From positions 248,001 through 312,000 of the forward strand of contig CP065000.1 in NCBI GenBank assembly GCA_016700075.1: DNA of 64,000 nt. Reading direction: 5' to 3'. The notes under the pieces were generated by a model, which ran no database searches, had not been told where the DNA came from, and saw nothing but the letters and a program-made list of their open reading frames with translations. This DNA is from Acidobacteriota bacterium. GTDB lineage: Bacteria; Acidobacteriota; Blastocatellia; Pyrinomonadales; Pyrinomonadaceae. A program made the position numbers and the translations under genes. Positions 1-8,305 of the stretch are shown here, piece by piece (the first letter of the stretch is position 1; each line of letters begins with the position of its first letter).

Positions 1-853
1 CGTCCTTTAGCACGATCCGAATTACTATTCCGGCCATCGGATCCACAACTTCAGCTTCCGCCTTTTTTGGATCAAAGATCGTTGCCGGGCTATCGCCGGG
101 TCTCGCCGTTGACTTGGCGGTTGCCGGCTGCTTTGGATCAGCCGCTTTTGGATCTTTTGGAGGGCTTGGCGCTTTTACAGCAGCTGCGGATGGCTGACGC
201 CGCGGCGGCGTTCGACCTCGTATAGGACTCTGGGCGGGACGTTCGCTGTTTCGAGCTTGAGGTCGAGCCACGTTAATTTGTTTTTGAGCGGTATCAGCCT
301 TTTCCTCTGCAGGTTTTGCGGCCGGCTCCGGAGCCCGGACGACCGCAGTTTCCACCCTGGAAACAGCCACCTCCCGGCGGATGGTCGGCGCCTCAACGGC
401 ATCTTTGCCTGATTCGGTAGAAGCGACGAAACTACCTGCAAACTTGATTACAAATGTTGCCGGCTCGTCACTTGGCGTGCGGCCTTCGATCCGCAGAAGG
501 AGTTTCTCCGGCTTCCTGAAATAGATCAGCCGCCCGGTTTCGTTTCTCGAAGTATCCGCGTAAATGATGATCTTTCCTACCGATTGCATGGTATCGGCGA
601 TGAAAACATCGATGTCGCCGCTAAAATTCTGCGTCACCACGTTCATGAAAAGATCACCCTGCGAAGCATTGAACGTATAGAAATAGCGTGTAAGCCTGTT
701 ATCGCCGATCCTGCGGGCTGCTATGTTGCCGCTGATCTCGTTCGAGTAAACAGGCGTGGGAAAAAGCTGGTCTGAGGATTGAGCTCCCGCGGTGACAGCA
801 AATAGAGCTACACAAAAAATAATGCGGGTAGATCTAGAGAATAACAACAACAT
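1..853 (-). CDS. Secreted protein with Pro/Ala/Lys-rich linker (3' end outside window)
   Basis: The frame is open from an ATG at 853 to the window edge, so the C-terminus is missing. The N-terminus is a Sec signal peptide (hydrophobic run IIFCVALFAVTAGAQ). About 110 residues follow that look like a beta-sandwich of the bacterial pre-peptidase C-terminal type (for example RYFYTFNASQGDLFMNV, DIDVFIAD, LLLRIEG). From about residue 140 there is a long low-complexity stretch rich in Pro, Ala, Lys and Arg, which is probably a flexible extracytoplasmic linker. The domain guess rests on pattern alone; no enzyme motif is visible. It lies 9 bp downstream of the acetyltransferase stop on the same strand, so the two may be co-transcribed. 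Confidence 0.7.
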   Translation of the reverse strand, partial: MLLLFSRSTRIIFCVALFAVTAGAQSSDQLFPTPVYSNEISGNIAARRIGDNRLTRYFYTFNASQGDLFMNVVTQNFSGDIDVFIADTMQSVGKIIIYADTSRNETGRLIYFRKPEKLLLRIEGRTPSDEPATFVIKFAGSFVASTESGKDAVEAPTIRREVAVSRVETAVVRAPEPAAKPAEEKADTAQKQINVARPQARNSERPAQSPIRGRTPPRRQPSAAAVKAPSPPKDPKAADPKQPATAKSTARPGDSPATIFDPKKAEAEVVDPMAGIVIRIVLKD

Positions 854-862
854 TTCTTAAGA

Positions 863-1318
863 CTAGAGATATTTCTTAAGATGAATGAGCCGCGACGTTT
901 CGCTGTAGCCTAGCTTTGTATGGGCGTTTAAGCTGACCGAATTTTCCAGTTCAGCATCAGATGCCATTTCTATACAGCCATGTTCACGGGCCCAGTTCTC
1001 AGCAGAAGCGACCAAGGCGCGTCCGATGCCCTGCCGCCGGGCATGTTCCTCGACAAACCAGCCTTCGAGATATCCGACGTCTTCGCTCTCACAGTCTTCA
1101 GCCATGGGGCGAATGCTGGCCTCAATGAACCCGCAAAGGCCTCCGGAACCGTCATCCGCAACTGCAACGAACTGAGATTCCGGGTCCGAAATAATATCAT
1201 ACATTTCGTCCTGGTGATCTTCGTCCGCGGTGCCGTCCCACAGAAGCCTCCTGAGCCGAAACCACTCGTTAAGGTCAGTTTCCGCAAAAGGGCGAACGAT
1301 CACGTTTGAGATCTCCAT
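863..1318 (-). CDS. GNAT acetyltransferase resembling aminoglycoside 6'-N-acetyltransferase
   Basis: This 151-residue single-domain GNAT protein has the acetyl-CoA loop RRQGIGRALV near residue 95. Several other stretches match my recollection of chromosomal AAC(6')-I enzymes: an N-terminal WFRLRRLLW, EASIR, VGYLEGWFV and the C-terminal ASDAELENSVSLNAHTKLGY. Length and motif order fit that family throughout. The family transfers acetyl from acetyl-CoA to the 6'-amino group of aminoglycosides, but many chromosomal members have other or unknown natural substrates, so resistance is not implied. It probably acts in the cytoplasm, as no signal or membrane segment is present. Confidence 0.75.
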   Translation of the reverse strand: MEISNVIVRPFAETDLNEWFRLRRLLWDGTADEDHQDEMYDIISDPESQFVAVADDGSGGLCGFIEASIRPMAEDCESEDVGYLEGWFVEEHARRQGIGRALVASAENWAREHGCIEMASDAELENSVSLNAHTKLGYSETSRLIHLKKYL

Positions 1319-1370
1319 TTCCCGTCAATTCTACCAGTCATCCGAGGTCAAAACAATGCAGTCTTCAAAC

Positions 1371-1396
1371 GAAAAGAGGAACCGTTGAGGTTCCTC
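1371..1396 (-). terminator. Rho-independent terminator after the ctp-like gene
   Basis: A perfect 8-bp stem (GAGGAACC at 1376-1383, GGTTCCTC at 1389-1396) encloses a 5-nt loop. On the minus strand a T-run follows. It sits 37 bp beyond the stop of the S41 homologue at 1433. Confidence 0.75.
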
Positions 1397-1432
1397 TACA
1401 TCCAGTTTCGGCAGACCTGATTTCTTCCCGCC

Positions 1433-2716
1433 TTATGCGGCCTTAGCTTTATCGGCACCGAGCAGAATTTCAACTGCCTTCTTGAACTGCACGTCCTCGA
1501 TCTCCTTCTTTGCAGGTGACGGTGACGGCGATGGCTGCGGTGTTTCGGGAGCCGTAGGGTCGAGATTTTCTACGTCAAGCGGCGGAAGAACATCCGGACG
1601 TTTTACTTCGATTGTCGGTTTTACGCCCATCGTGGCACGCTCCTCGCCGAGGAACGGAACGCCTGTCGGCGAGGCCCACTTAGCAACCGTAAGCAAATAG
1701 CCGTCGCCGCTCTTTAGCGTGAACAGCTTTTGCTCGGTTCCGGCACCGAATGTCCGCTCTCCGATAACCTCGCCGCGTTTTAGATCAGCGACCGCAGATG
1801 CCACGACCTCGGCGGCACCGGCGGAACTGTTATCTATCAGGACCGCAAGTTCACCGGTGAATACGGCCTTCGACGGATCGGCTGAGAATGAGCTCACAAC
1901 CTTGTTATCGCGACCGATGACTCGAGCTAGTTCACCCTCACGAATAAAGAGATTCGCAACCGCTACGCCCTCTTGAAGCGTGCCGGCAGCAACGCCCCGA
2001 AGATCGAGAATGACCTTTTGGAGGCCCTGCTTCTGAAAATTATCCAATTGGGCCTTGATGTCGCCGGCTTCTCCGGTCTCGAGGCTGTATACTCTAACGA
2101 CTCCGATCTTGCCCAGTTCGACGCGAGTTTCAACCGGCGGCACTTTGTATGTCCCACGAACGACCTTTATCGTCTGCGGGCGTTCGCCGGAACGCAGGAC
2201 CCGAAGATCGACGGTAGTGCCCGCAGTTCCCGTGATCAGTTGTCTGGCATCGTAAAGCGAAATGTCCCGCGTGGCTTTGTTGTCGATGTATTCAATGACG
2301 TCTCCCGACCGCAGACCGGCCCTTTCTGCAGGCGAGCCCTTGATCGCAGAAATGACGTAAAGATAGCCCGAGATCTGAGAAAATTCCGCACCTATACCGA
2401 CCTTGCCGCTTTCGGCATTTTCATTGAAGGAACGTACTTGTTCCGCAGTCAAAAAGGACGAATATGGATCGAGACCCGCGGCCAGGCCGCGTAGTGCGCC
2501 CAAGCGAACCTTATCCATGTTGGGTTCGTCAACATAGTCATTCTGAATGTGCTGGAGAACCGATTCTACTATCCGGATCTGGGCCGCCGAATCATTGACG
2601 GGTTGTTGGGCCGACGTCGAGAGCATTCTCCCGACAAAAGGCATTCCGCCGACCATTGCATATGCGGTCACAATTCCTGAGATCCCAACTACCCACAGTT
2701 TTGCTTTCATTGACAT
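1433..2716 (-). CDS. C-terminal-processing peptidase homologue (S41), catalytic dyad lost
   Basis: The start is taken at the ATG at 2716, preceded by GAGG about 7 bases upstream; the frame stays open to 2818 but that extension is unlikely. The product (428 aa) has a signal peptide or anchor, a PDZ domain (GSPAERAGLRSGDVIEYID) and an S41 tail-specific protease fold. Family members cut C-termini of envelope proteins with a Ser-Lys dyad 25 residues apart, in xASAS and TFGKG motifs. Here the motifs read SAGAAE and TFGAGTEQ, so Ser is Gly300 and Lys is Ala325 (numbered from 2716), with the spacing of exactly 25 preserved. The fold is therefore retained but classical catalysis should be absent. A Pro/Ser tail and a charged helix end the protein. 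It is transcribed divergently from ruvX. Confidence 0.85.
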   Translation of the reverse strand: MSMKAKLWVVGISGIVTAYAMVGGMPFVGRMLSTSAQQPVNDSAAQIRIVESVLQHIQNDYVDEPNMDKVRLGALRGLAAGLDPYSSFLTAEQVRSFNENAESGKVGIGAEFSQISGYLYVISAIKGSPAERAGLRSGDVIEYIDNKATRDISLYDARQLITGTAGTTVDLRVLRSGERPQTIKVVRGTYKVPPVETRVELGKIGVVRVYSLETGEAGDIKAQLDNFQKQGLQKVILDLRGVAAGTLQEGVAVANLFIREGELARVIGRDNKVVSSFSADPSKAVFTGELAVLIDNSSAGAAEVVASAVADLKRGEVIGERTFGAGTEQKLFTLKSGDGYLLTVAKWASPTGVPFLGEERATMGVKPTIEVKRPDVLPPLDVENLDPTAPETPQPSPSPSPAKKEIEDVQFKKAVEILLGADKAKAA

Positions 2717-2791
2717 AAAAAACCTCGTATCGTTTAGACATTGGAGCGTCTTAGCGATACTTTCGCTAGTATCCTCCGCCGCAGCAGATCG

Positions 2792-3283
2792 ATGCAAGAC
2801 CAAGTTGAAGAAACACACAATACCAACGAAATCGCAGATCCGGAGATCATCACGGCGGCCGGCAGACTGCTGGCGTTCGATCCCGGCACTAAATTGTGGG
2901 GAGTCGCCGTTTCCGATCCAACTAGATCAGTAGCATCACCGCTCACCGCCGTTTCTTCAACAAACTGGAAAAGATTGCTGTCAAGCGTCAAAGAACTAAT
3001 CGCCCGTTATGATGCTGCGGCAGTGGTCATTGGTTTGCCGTTGGAATCTGACGGCAGCGAAGGCAAAATGAGCCGTTATTCACGCCGATGTGCCGAGAAA
3101 CTGCGGCTTTCGATAGATCTTCCGATCCATCTTCAGGACGAACGGGTGACCACCTTCGAAGCACGGCGCCGATTATGGCTGCGGGGAAAGAACGCCAAAC
3201 TCGAAAAGAATGCGGTTGACAGCGAAGCCGCCGCAGTGATCCTTGGCGACTTCCTGGACCGTCTTACTTCGGCGAATAAGTGA
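2792..3283 (+). CDS. ruvX: Holliday junction resolvase-like YqgF/RuvX
   Basis: The ATG at 2792 is preferred over an in-frame TTG at 2741, because it leaves 75 bp for divergent promoters with the S41 homologue. The RNase H-like fold is visible: RLLAFDPGTKLWGVAVSD with the first catalytic Asp, VIGLPLESDGSEG, DERVTTFEA with the second acidic site, and VDSEAAAVILGDFLD at the C-terminus with the last. The family acts in the cytoplasm and has been linked to 16S/23S rRNA 5' processing and to Holliday-junction-like substrates. Its N-terminal extension of about 25 residues is not typical. The 3' end overlaps the convergent acylase gene by 20 bp. Confidence 0.85.
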   Translation: MQDQVEETHNTNEIADPEIITAAGRLLAFDPGTKLWGVAVSDPTRSVASPLTAVSSTNWKRLLSSVKELIARYDAAAVVIGLPLESDGSEGKMSRYSRRCAEKLRLSIDLPIHLQDERVTTFEARRRLWLRGKNAKLEKNAVDSEAAAVILGDFLDRLTSANK

Positions 3284-5588
3284 CGTTCGTAACAGCCGCG
3301 GCCTTTATCGCAACCGGAGAAAATGGAAATATTGGCGCTTTGCCGCTGCTCCATGCACCGAACTGATCTCGGAAATGTTTCGACGAAGGATCACCGGATT
3401 GGCCTAATGGAATGACAAATCTCGTTTTATCCCAGTCCCCGGGCGTTGCGACATGCCGCATTGAAACATATGACGCGACATTCGGCGTCTGTCCGCTGCC
3501 GTCGAGATTGGCTTTAGGCGTCGCGAAAAGTGTTCCGATAAGCGGAGTCTGTGCAAGCGGGTGCGGAAAATTGGCTGCGGCCTCCTTCCCCCAGTGCCAT
3601 GTTTCACGATCTGCAGAATATTTCTTGCTGAGCTTCTCTACCGTCTGTGCGTCGCAGTACTTTGCCAACTCGCCGTAGTCCTTGAACGTCGCGGGCAGCC
3701 ATCTGCTCGATCTGTCCCTGACGGCCCAGTAAAGGACCCTCTCCCGGACCGCGGCAGCGGTAGCGGGCCGAAATGCATTGGCGATGGTCTCGCCGAAGCA
3801 GTTGCGAACCTCGTTGACATAGGTTGCTGTCGTCGAGATAACGGACATTCGGCCGTCCCACGTCTTCAAGGCATGCAAGGTCGTCTCGTCCAAAACATTC
3901 AATCCGGCCAAGTCCGCCGCGAACATCTTCAACGGGATGTTCATAATATCGAATTGAGCTGCTTCTGAGCTTTCCAATGTCGCCTTGGGATCTGCCGAGA
4001 TCAATTCATACAAGCGTCGGGCACGCCAAGGTGGGGCCGCGTCTCGTGACATCTGCGGATATTTATAATCGGTCCCGACGATACGTTGATTCGCCGTCAT
4101 AATGAATCCCTCGGGTGGGTTGTACAGAAACGGCAATTCAGCAAACGGGATCATACCGATCCAGTCTCCGTCGCTCTTCCCGGCGTCATACGGCAAAGCA
4201 CCGTCCCCGACGCGTCTAATCGGTATCGCTCCCGCAACCTGCCACCCAATATTTCCTTTTGTGTCAGCGTATACAAAATTCTGCGTCGGTCCGCCGTAGG
4301 ATCGCAGTGCTTTGCGAAAATCTTCCCAGTTCTTCGCACGGTTGATGAGAAAGAACGCCTCTACCTCGTTATTCTTTGGATCGAGCGCCGTCCATTTCAG
4401 CGAATACGACCGATCGCCTTGGTTCAAGATGATAGGGCCGTTGTCCGTTTCAGTAACCGCGAGATTTTCAATAGAAAGTGTTGGATCGGTAGGATTTGCA
4501 CGAAACCGAATGCTTTCGGTTCGCGTCCGGACTTCTCTCAACCCCGACGCGGTCAATGCCTTTCCATCCCGTATTGTTTCGGCGTATAGATCCTGTACGT
4601 CAGGACCGACATTCGTCGCGCCCCATGCGATGTGTTCATTATGTCCCAACACAATACCGGGTGTGCCGGGGAACGTTACACCCGCAGCCTTAACGCCCGG
4701 CATCGACAAATGTGCCATGTACCAAATTCCCGGTGCGGCTGGTGCTAGATGAGGGTCGTTAGCAAGAATTGGCTTCCCGCTTGCCGTGCGTTTTCCGGAA
4801 ATGACCCAATTGTTGCTTGCCGCAAGGTCTTCGGCATAAAGTCCTACGGATCTAAGTGACGCCTCGCGAAGCTTATTGTCTTTGAAGAGTTGATCTGACC
4901 AATTGAGATCATTTGGGTGGGGTGCAATTTCGGAGACACGTCCCGGGGGCTTTGAATCCTTGCCGAAAAGCACCACATCATAAGGGGTAACCGTTTTGGT
5001 CAGATCGTCGGCCTTGTCGGCGGGCATACCGGCGATCGCAAGACGTTGAAGGTCGCGCTGATAGGTGCTGCTTAAGGCGTCCGCCAGGATCTTTCCGATC
5101 ACTAACGAGTCCGCAGGTTCCCAAGGACGAGGTTTATAACGCAGGATCTGAAATTCTCGCGGCAGCTTATCGTCGGGCAAAGACGACATATACGCATTAA
5201 CGCCGTCCGAATAAGCCCGTAGTGCTCTCACGATCTCGGGCCCCATCCTATCCAAGCTGTCGGAAGCGACCTTAGCAAATCCAAAACGCCGCCAGCGTTT
5301 ATCTTGTTCCAGGGTCATCCTGCCAAAGATCTCTGCCGTCTCGCCGCGAGCAAGGCGCCGCAGCAGATCAAGCTGCCACAGTCGGTCGCTCGCGATCACA
5401 TAGCCCTGCATGAAGTAAAGATCCAGTTCATTCTTTGCTTCAATGTACGGAATACCTCGATCATCCCGTTGGACGATGACCTTATCCCGCAGACCCGTTA
5501 TTGCGGCCTCTGACTGTGACCTGACAACCGGGACGATCAATATCAAAGCGATGCCCATCGCGACCGCGAAACGTGAAAAGAGCTTCAT
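3264..5588 (-). CDS. Penicillin acylase family (S45) N-terminal nucleophile hydrolase
   Basis: This 774-residue protein has a Sec signal peptide (AVAMGIALILIVPVVRSQS) followed by an alpha-chain start typical of the family (VIVQRDDRGIPYIEAKNELD, then GYVIASDRLWQLDLLRRL). Ser258, in AASNNWVISG, matches the N-terminal nucleophile of the beta chain exposed by autoprocessing. GHNEHIAWGATNVGPDVQD and the C-terminal LPLGQSG-like block (IPLGQSGDPSSKHFRDQF) also fit. Family members are periplasmic amidases acting on beta-lactam side chains, acyl-homoserine lactones or other N-acyl compounds; the substrate cannot be read from sequence. It is monocistronic and convergent with ruvX. Confidence 0.9.
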   Translation of the reverse strand: MKLFSRFAVAMGIALILIVPVVRSQSEAAITGLRDKVIVQRDDRGIPYIEAKNELDLYFMQGYVIASDRLWQLDLLRRLARGETAEIFGRMTLEQDKRWRRFGFAKVASDSLDRMGPEIVRALRAYSDGVNAYMSSLPDDKLPREFQILRYKPRPWEPADSLVIGKILADALSSTYQRDLQRLAIAGMPADKADDLTKTVTPYDVVLFGKDSKPPGRVSEIAPHPNDLNWSDQLFKDNKLREASLRSVGLYAEDLAASNNWVISGKRTASGKPILANDPHLAPAAPGIWYMAHLSMPGVKAAGVTFPGTPGIVLGHNEHIAWGATNVGPDVQDLYAETIRDGKALTASGLREVRTRTESIRFRANPTDPTLSIENLAVTETDNGPIILNQGDRSYSLKWTALDPKNNEVEAFFLINRAKNWEDFRKALRSYGGPTQNFVYADTKGNIGWQVAGAIPIRRVGDGALPYDAGKSDGDWIGMIPFAELPFLYNPPEGFIMTANQRIVGTDYKYPQMSRDAAPPWRARRLYELISADPKATLESSEAAQFDIMNIPLKMFAADLAGLNVLDETTLHALKTWDGRMSVISTTATYVNEVRNCFGETIANAFRPATAAAVRERVLYWAVRDRSSRWLPATFKDYGELAKYCDAQTVEKLSKKYSADRETWHWGKEAAANFPHPLAQTPLIGTLFATPKANLDGSGQTPNVASYVSMRHVATPGDWDKTRFVIPLGQSGDPSSKHFRDQFGAWSSGKAPIFPFSPVAIKAAAVTNVTYSPK

Positions 5589-5715
5589 ACGTCACAAGAT
5601 AAATGACCCAACGAAACAAGGCAACGTACTAGCGGCATTTTTAACGTTGCCCGGTCCTTCGAAGATATCCCGCATTTTGAGAAACAGTAATGAATCCGCT
5701 AGACTCATCTCTGTT

Positions 5716-6186
5716 ATGACGTATCTAAAACTTTCCATTGTTATCGCCGCGTCGGTCTTTTTTGCAGCATCTTGCGGCGGCGGCACCGTTGAGAACAAAC
5801 AGCCTGAAAATAAGCAGGCTGAAACTGCTAAAACGCCGTCACAGCCCTCTGAAGGCAATCCGGAAGCTCGCGACCGCGGGGCAATAATGAAGGACCTCTA
5901 CACCGCAAATTGCGCCCTTTGTCACAAAGAGGACGGAACAGGCGGCAAGATGAGCAAAGACGGAAAGACCCTTAACGTCGAAGATCTGACGGCTGAGAAG
6001 ATCAAAAAGATGTCAGATGAGAAGATCGCCGGCTACATCAACAACGGCGTACCTAAGGAAGGAATGCCGGCATTTAAGGACAAGCTCAATGAACGGGAGG
6101 TTGCAATGCTTGTCCGATACGTCCGAGTCCTTCAGTCGCCTCCGTCGGCTGCATCGAACACAGGCGATCCGACAGGTTCTAAATAG
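5716..6186 (+). CDS. c-type cytochrome lipoprotein
   Basis: The start at 5716 is chosen because it begins a lipoprotein signal (LSIVIAASVFFAASC) directly; the frame is open further upstream over the acylase 5' end but has no supporting features. After the lipidated Cys comes a Glu/Lys/Gln-rich spacer, then a single class I cytochrome c domain of about 90 residues with the haem motif CALCH and a distal Met in GMPAFKDKLNEREVAMLVRY. Such membrane-tethered monohaem cytochromes carry electrons in the periplasm; the partner is not evident from the neighbours. The gene ends 6 bp before a tRNA gene. Confidence 0.88.
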   Translation: MTYLKLSIVIAASVFFAASCGGGTVENKQPENKQAETAKTPSQPSEGNPEARDRGAIMKDLYTANCALCHKEDGTGGKMSKDGKTLNVEDLTAEKIKKMSDEKIAGYINNGVPKEGMPAFKDKLNEREVAMLVRYVRVLQSPPSAASNTGDPTGSK

Positions 6187-6192
6187 TTTCTC

Positions 6193-6269
6193 GCACCCTT
6201 AGCTCAGTTGAATAGAGCGTCTGACTTCGGATCAGAAGGTCGCAGGTTTGAGTCCTGCAGGGTGTACCA
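6193..6269 (+). tRNA. tRNA-Arg (anticodon TCG)
   Basis: A full cloverleaf can be drawn. The acceptor is GCACCCT/AGGGTGT, the D-stem is GCTC/GAGC, and the anticodon stem is TCTGA/TCAGA with loop CTTCGGA. The T-stem is GCAGG/CCTGC, and CCA is encoded at 6267-6269. Anticodon TCG reads CGA arginine codons. The D-loop is AGTTGAATA and the T-loop TTTGAGT, so the near-universal G19-C56 tertiary pair is replaced by A19-U56. A terminator follows within 12 bases. Confidence 0.93.
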
Positions 6270-6279
6270 CTTAAACAAA

Positions 6280-6306
6280 AAGGCGTCCCCGCGACGCCTT
6301 CTTTTG
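6280..6306 (+). terminator. Terminator after tRNA-Arg
   Basis: A 7-bp stem AAGGCGT / ACGCCTT (6280-6286 and 6294-6300) with a 7-nt loop is followed by a T-rich stretch. It lies directly behind the tRNA. Confidence 0.8.
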
Positions 6307-6458
6307 TTTTGAGGCTGCTCTCCTTTTCTTTCATACCCGATCCCGCCGACCCGCCGGATAGCCCTTTCAATTCATCGGCACAGGAGCGACTTTGCAAACC
6401 TGGCGATCTAGGTAAAACAGGCCGGCTAGTTTACACAGATCCAAAATATGTATCAAGG

Positions 6459-6668
6459 TCACGTGACAATGGCCTGTTTTCTCGTGACATTGGCTTGATT
6501 TCTCGTGACAATGGCTTGATTTCTCGTGACATTGGCTTGATTTCTCGTGACATTGGCTTGATTTCTCGTGACATTGGCTTGATTTCTCGTGACATTGGCT
6601 TGATTTCTCGTGACATTGGCTTGATTTCTCGTGACATTGGCTTAAAGTCACTTGAAAATGCCTTGAAA
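6459..6668. repeat. 21-bp tandem repeat array, nine clear units plus one decayed
   Basis: Units of 21 bp begin at 6459, 6480, 6501 and so on. The central units are identical or differ at one position (ACATT versus ACAAT); the core of a unit is TCTCGTGACATTGGCTTGAT. The first and last units are more diverged, as expected for array edges. Because the unit is a multiple of three, all frames stay open and produce repetitive peptides on both strands, but none has a signal for translation. There are no unique spacers, so this is not a CRISPR. The TTTC-N-CGTGA core also appears in the array at 48328. Confidence 0.9.
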
Positions 6669-7012
6669 AAACTGATCCCGGGCGAGAAACCGGCGAAAAT
6701 GACTCGCTTTGAGGTTGCCCGTTTCGATATCGCACGTAGCTCAATGCTGATAACCTATTGTATTTCAGAGGTTTAGCGGCACACGGCGAAAACGGCCCCC
6801 CAAAACTCCAAAGCCATCTCCGGTATCGGCCCCGACAGTATCCATTTTTTCGTATTTCGATACGCCCCGTGTTTGGCCAAATATAACTGCGGCGTCTGTA
6901 GTTGAGCCGCAATTGTGGATCTGACCGGTAGCGCTTTCCGCTTGTCGAGCGGCGCATCTCGGCGCCTCACCGTACATCGTTCCTTCAAAAATGCTTCCAT
7001 TAGAAAAAACGC
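6669..7012. other. Intergenic stretch without a recognised gene
   Basis: About 340 bp lie between the tandem array and the FG-GAP gene promoter. Short open frames exist on both strands (for example minus 6765-6977), but none shows a recognisable domain, a good ribosome-binding site or a family resemblance. No RNA fold was recognised. Confidence 0.5.
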
Positions 7013-7039
7013 TTGACAGATCGATAGGGCGCGTATGCT
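7013..7039 (+). promoter_or_regulatory. Candidate sigma-70-type promoter for the FG-GAP gene
   Basis: TTGACA at 7013-7018 and TATGCT at 7034-7039 are separated by 15 bp, which is short but acceptable. It implies transcription from about 7046, downstream of the first in-frame ATG at 7035, so that ATG cannot be the translation start if this promoter is used. Confidence 0.45.
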
Positions 7040-8231
7040 CCGTGTAAATCGATCAACAACGAGTTGGTTATCCCCCTTGGATCAGGACAAAAGGAGAGAC
7101 CATAATGTCCCTGCCCCCGCACGGATCTTTTATCGACGTCGCAGCGTCTTGTTTGCGGCCGGAGTGTTTGCGTTCGCGTTGCTGCTGACAGCCGGCATAT
7201 TTGCGAGAAACGGCTGGTTCCCTAGAACGGATGCATTGACCGGTGAGAGGACCGGTTGGTTCGGTCGAAAACTCCCGAAGAACTCACCTAGCAGTTGGGA
7301 TCCATTTGCTGTTGCAAGCCCGATGCCTACGCCGCAGCTTAGCAAGGAGTATATCTACGCCGGATCCCGCCTGCTTGCGGTCGAGGACGCAAATGCCAAT
7401 GCCGTCCCTCCGGCGGACCTTGCGGTATGGCGGCCGTCAAACGGGACATTCTATGTCCTCGGCGGGCCCGGTTCTCAGCAAACCTTGCAAGGCTGGGGAA
7501 TGGCCGGCGACATCCCCGTCCCGGGTGACTATGACGGCGACGGCAAGACCGATTTCTGCGTATTTCGTCCGTCAAATACGACCTGGTACATTCTCCGCAG
7601 CAGTGACAGCTCTGTTGACTATATTTCGCTCGGGATGTCCACGGACCTGACGGCACAGGCGGACTTTGACGGCGACGGCAAAACCGATGCGGCCGTCTAT
7701 CGCCCTTCTACTGGCGATTGGTATGTGCACAATAGCTCGACCTCTCAGGTGACGTCGCAGTCGTGGGGAACGTCATCGGACGTGCCTGTACCGGCAGACG
7801 TCACGGGTGACGGGAGGGCGGACCTTGTGGTTTGGCGAGATTCCAACGCCACATTCTATGTTTATGACATCGCCACACAGCACAACTTTTCGACCCAATT
7901 CGGCAGCAGCGGCGACAAACCGGTGCTCGGCGATTACGATGGCGACGGCAAATCGGACCTCGCCCTATTCCGTCCGTCAAACACGAACTGGTACATAAAA
8001 CGCTCTTCTGACAACCAGACCGACACGATCAACTACGGCGATTCAGGCGACACACTAGTACCTAACGACTACGACGGCGATGGCAAATGCGATATCGCCA
8101 TCTGGCGTGTGCTCCCGACAAAAGGCAACCCAGGAATGTGGTACATCCGCAAATCCTCGGACTCGCAAACCCGCACCGAGATATGGGGCACCCAAGACGA
8201 CATCCCCGTACCGGCTTATTACAGAAGGTAA
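7035..8231 (+). CDS. Secreted FG-GAP/VCBS beta-propeller protein, start probably frameshifted
   Basis: The open frame encodes a membrane/signal segment (SVLFAAGVFAFALLLTAGIFA), a linker and about six repeats of roughly 50 residues. Each repeat has a calcium-loop-like DxDGDGxxD motif followed by FRPSNxxWYI (for example GDYDGDGKTDFCVFRPSN). This is typical of extracellular FG-GAP propellers. The start is doubtful. The in-frame ATG at 7035 lies inside the -10 element, whereas a strong ribosome-binding site (AAAGGAGAG) precedes an ATG at 7105 in another frame reading MSLPPHGSFID. One extra C near 7135 would join that peptide to RRRSVLF in the long frame. A one-base deletion or sequencing error is likely. 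It may be silent if the deletion is real. Confidence 0.75.
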   Translation: MLRVNRSTTSWLSPLDQDKRRDHNVPAPARIFYRRRSVLFAAGVFAFALLLTAGIFARNGWFPRTDALTGERTGWFGRKLPKNSPSSWDPFAVASPMPTPQLSKEYIYAGSRLLAVEDANANAVPPADLAVWRPSNGTFYVLGGPGSQQTLQGWGMAGDIPVPGDYDGDGKTDFCVFRPSNTTWYILRSSDSSVDYISLGMSTDLTAQADFDGDGKTDAAVYRPSTGDWYVHNSSTSQVTSQSWGTSSDVPVPADVTGDGRADLVVWRDSNATFYVYDIATQHNFSTQFGSSGDKPVLGDYDGDGKSDLALFRPSNTNWYIKRSSDNQTDTINYGDSGDTLVPNDYDGDGKCDIAIWRVLPTKGNPGMWYIRKSSDSQTRTEIWGTQDDIPVPAYYRR

Positions 8232-8305
8232 ATTACGGGGTGCAGGACCTGTTCGATCCATAACTTAAACGTCGAAAGATGCAGAACGTCGAATGGAGAT
8301 TGACA

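Noticed and set aside
6431..6637. Open frames through the 21-bp array encoding SRDIGLI/MSREIKP-type repeats
   Set aside because: All frames stay open because the unit is a multiple of three; no start signals or domain, so a protein is not supported.
6459..6668. CRISPR array
   Set aside because: Units are directly adjacent, without unique spacers, and no cas genes are present.
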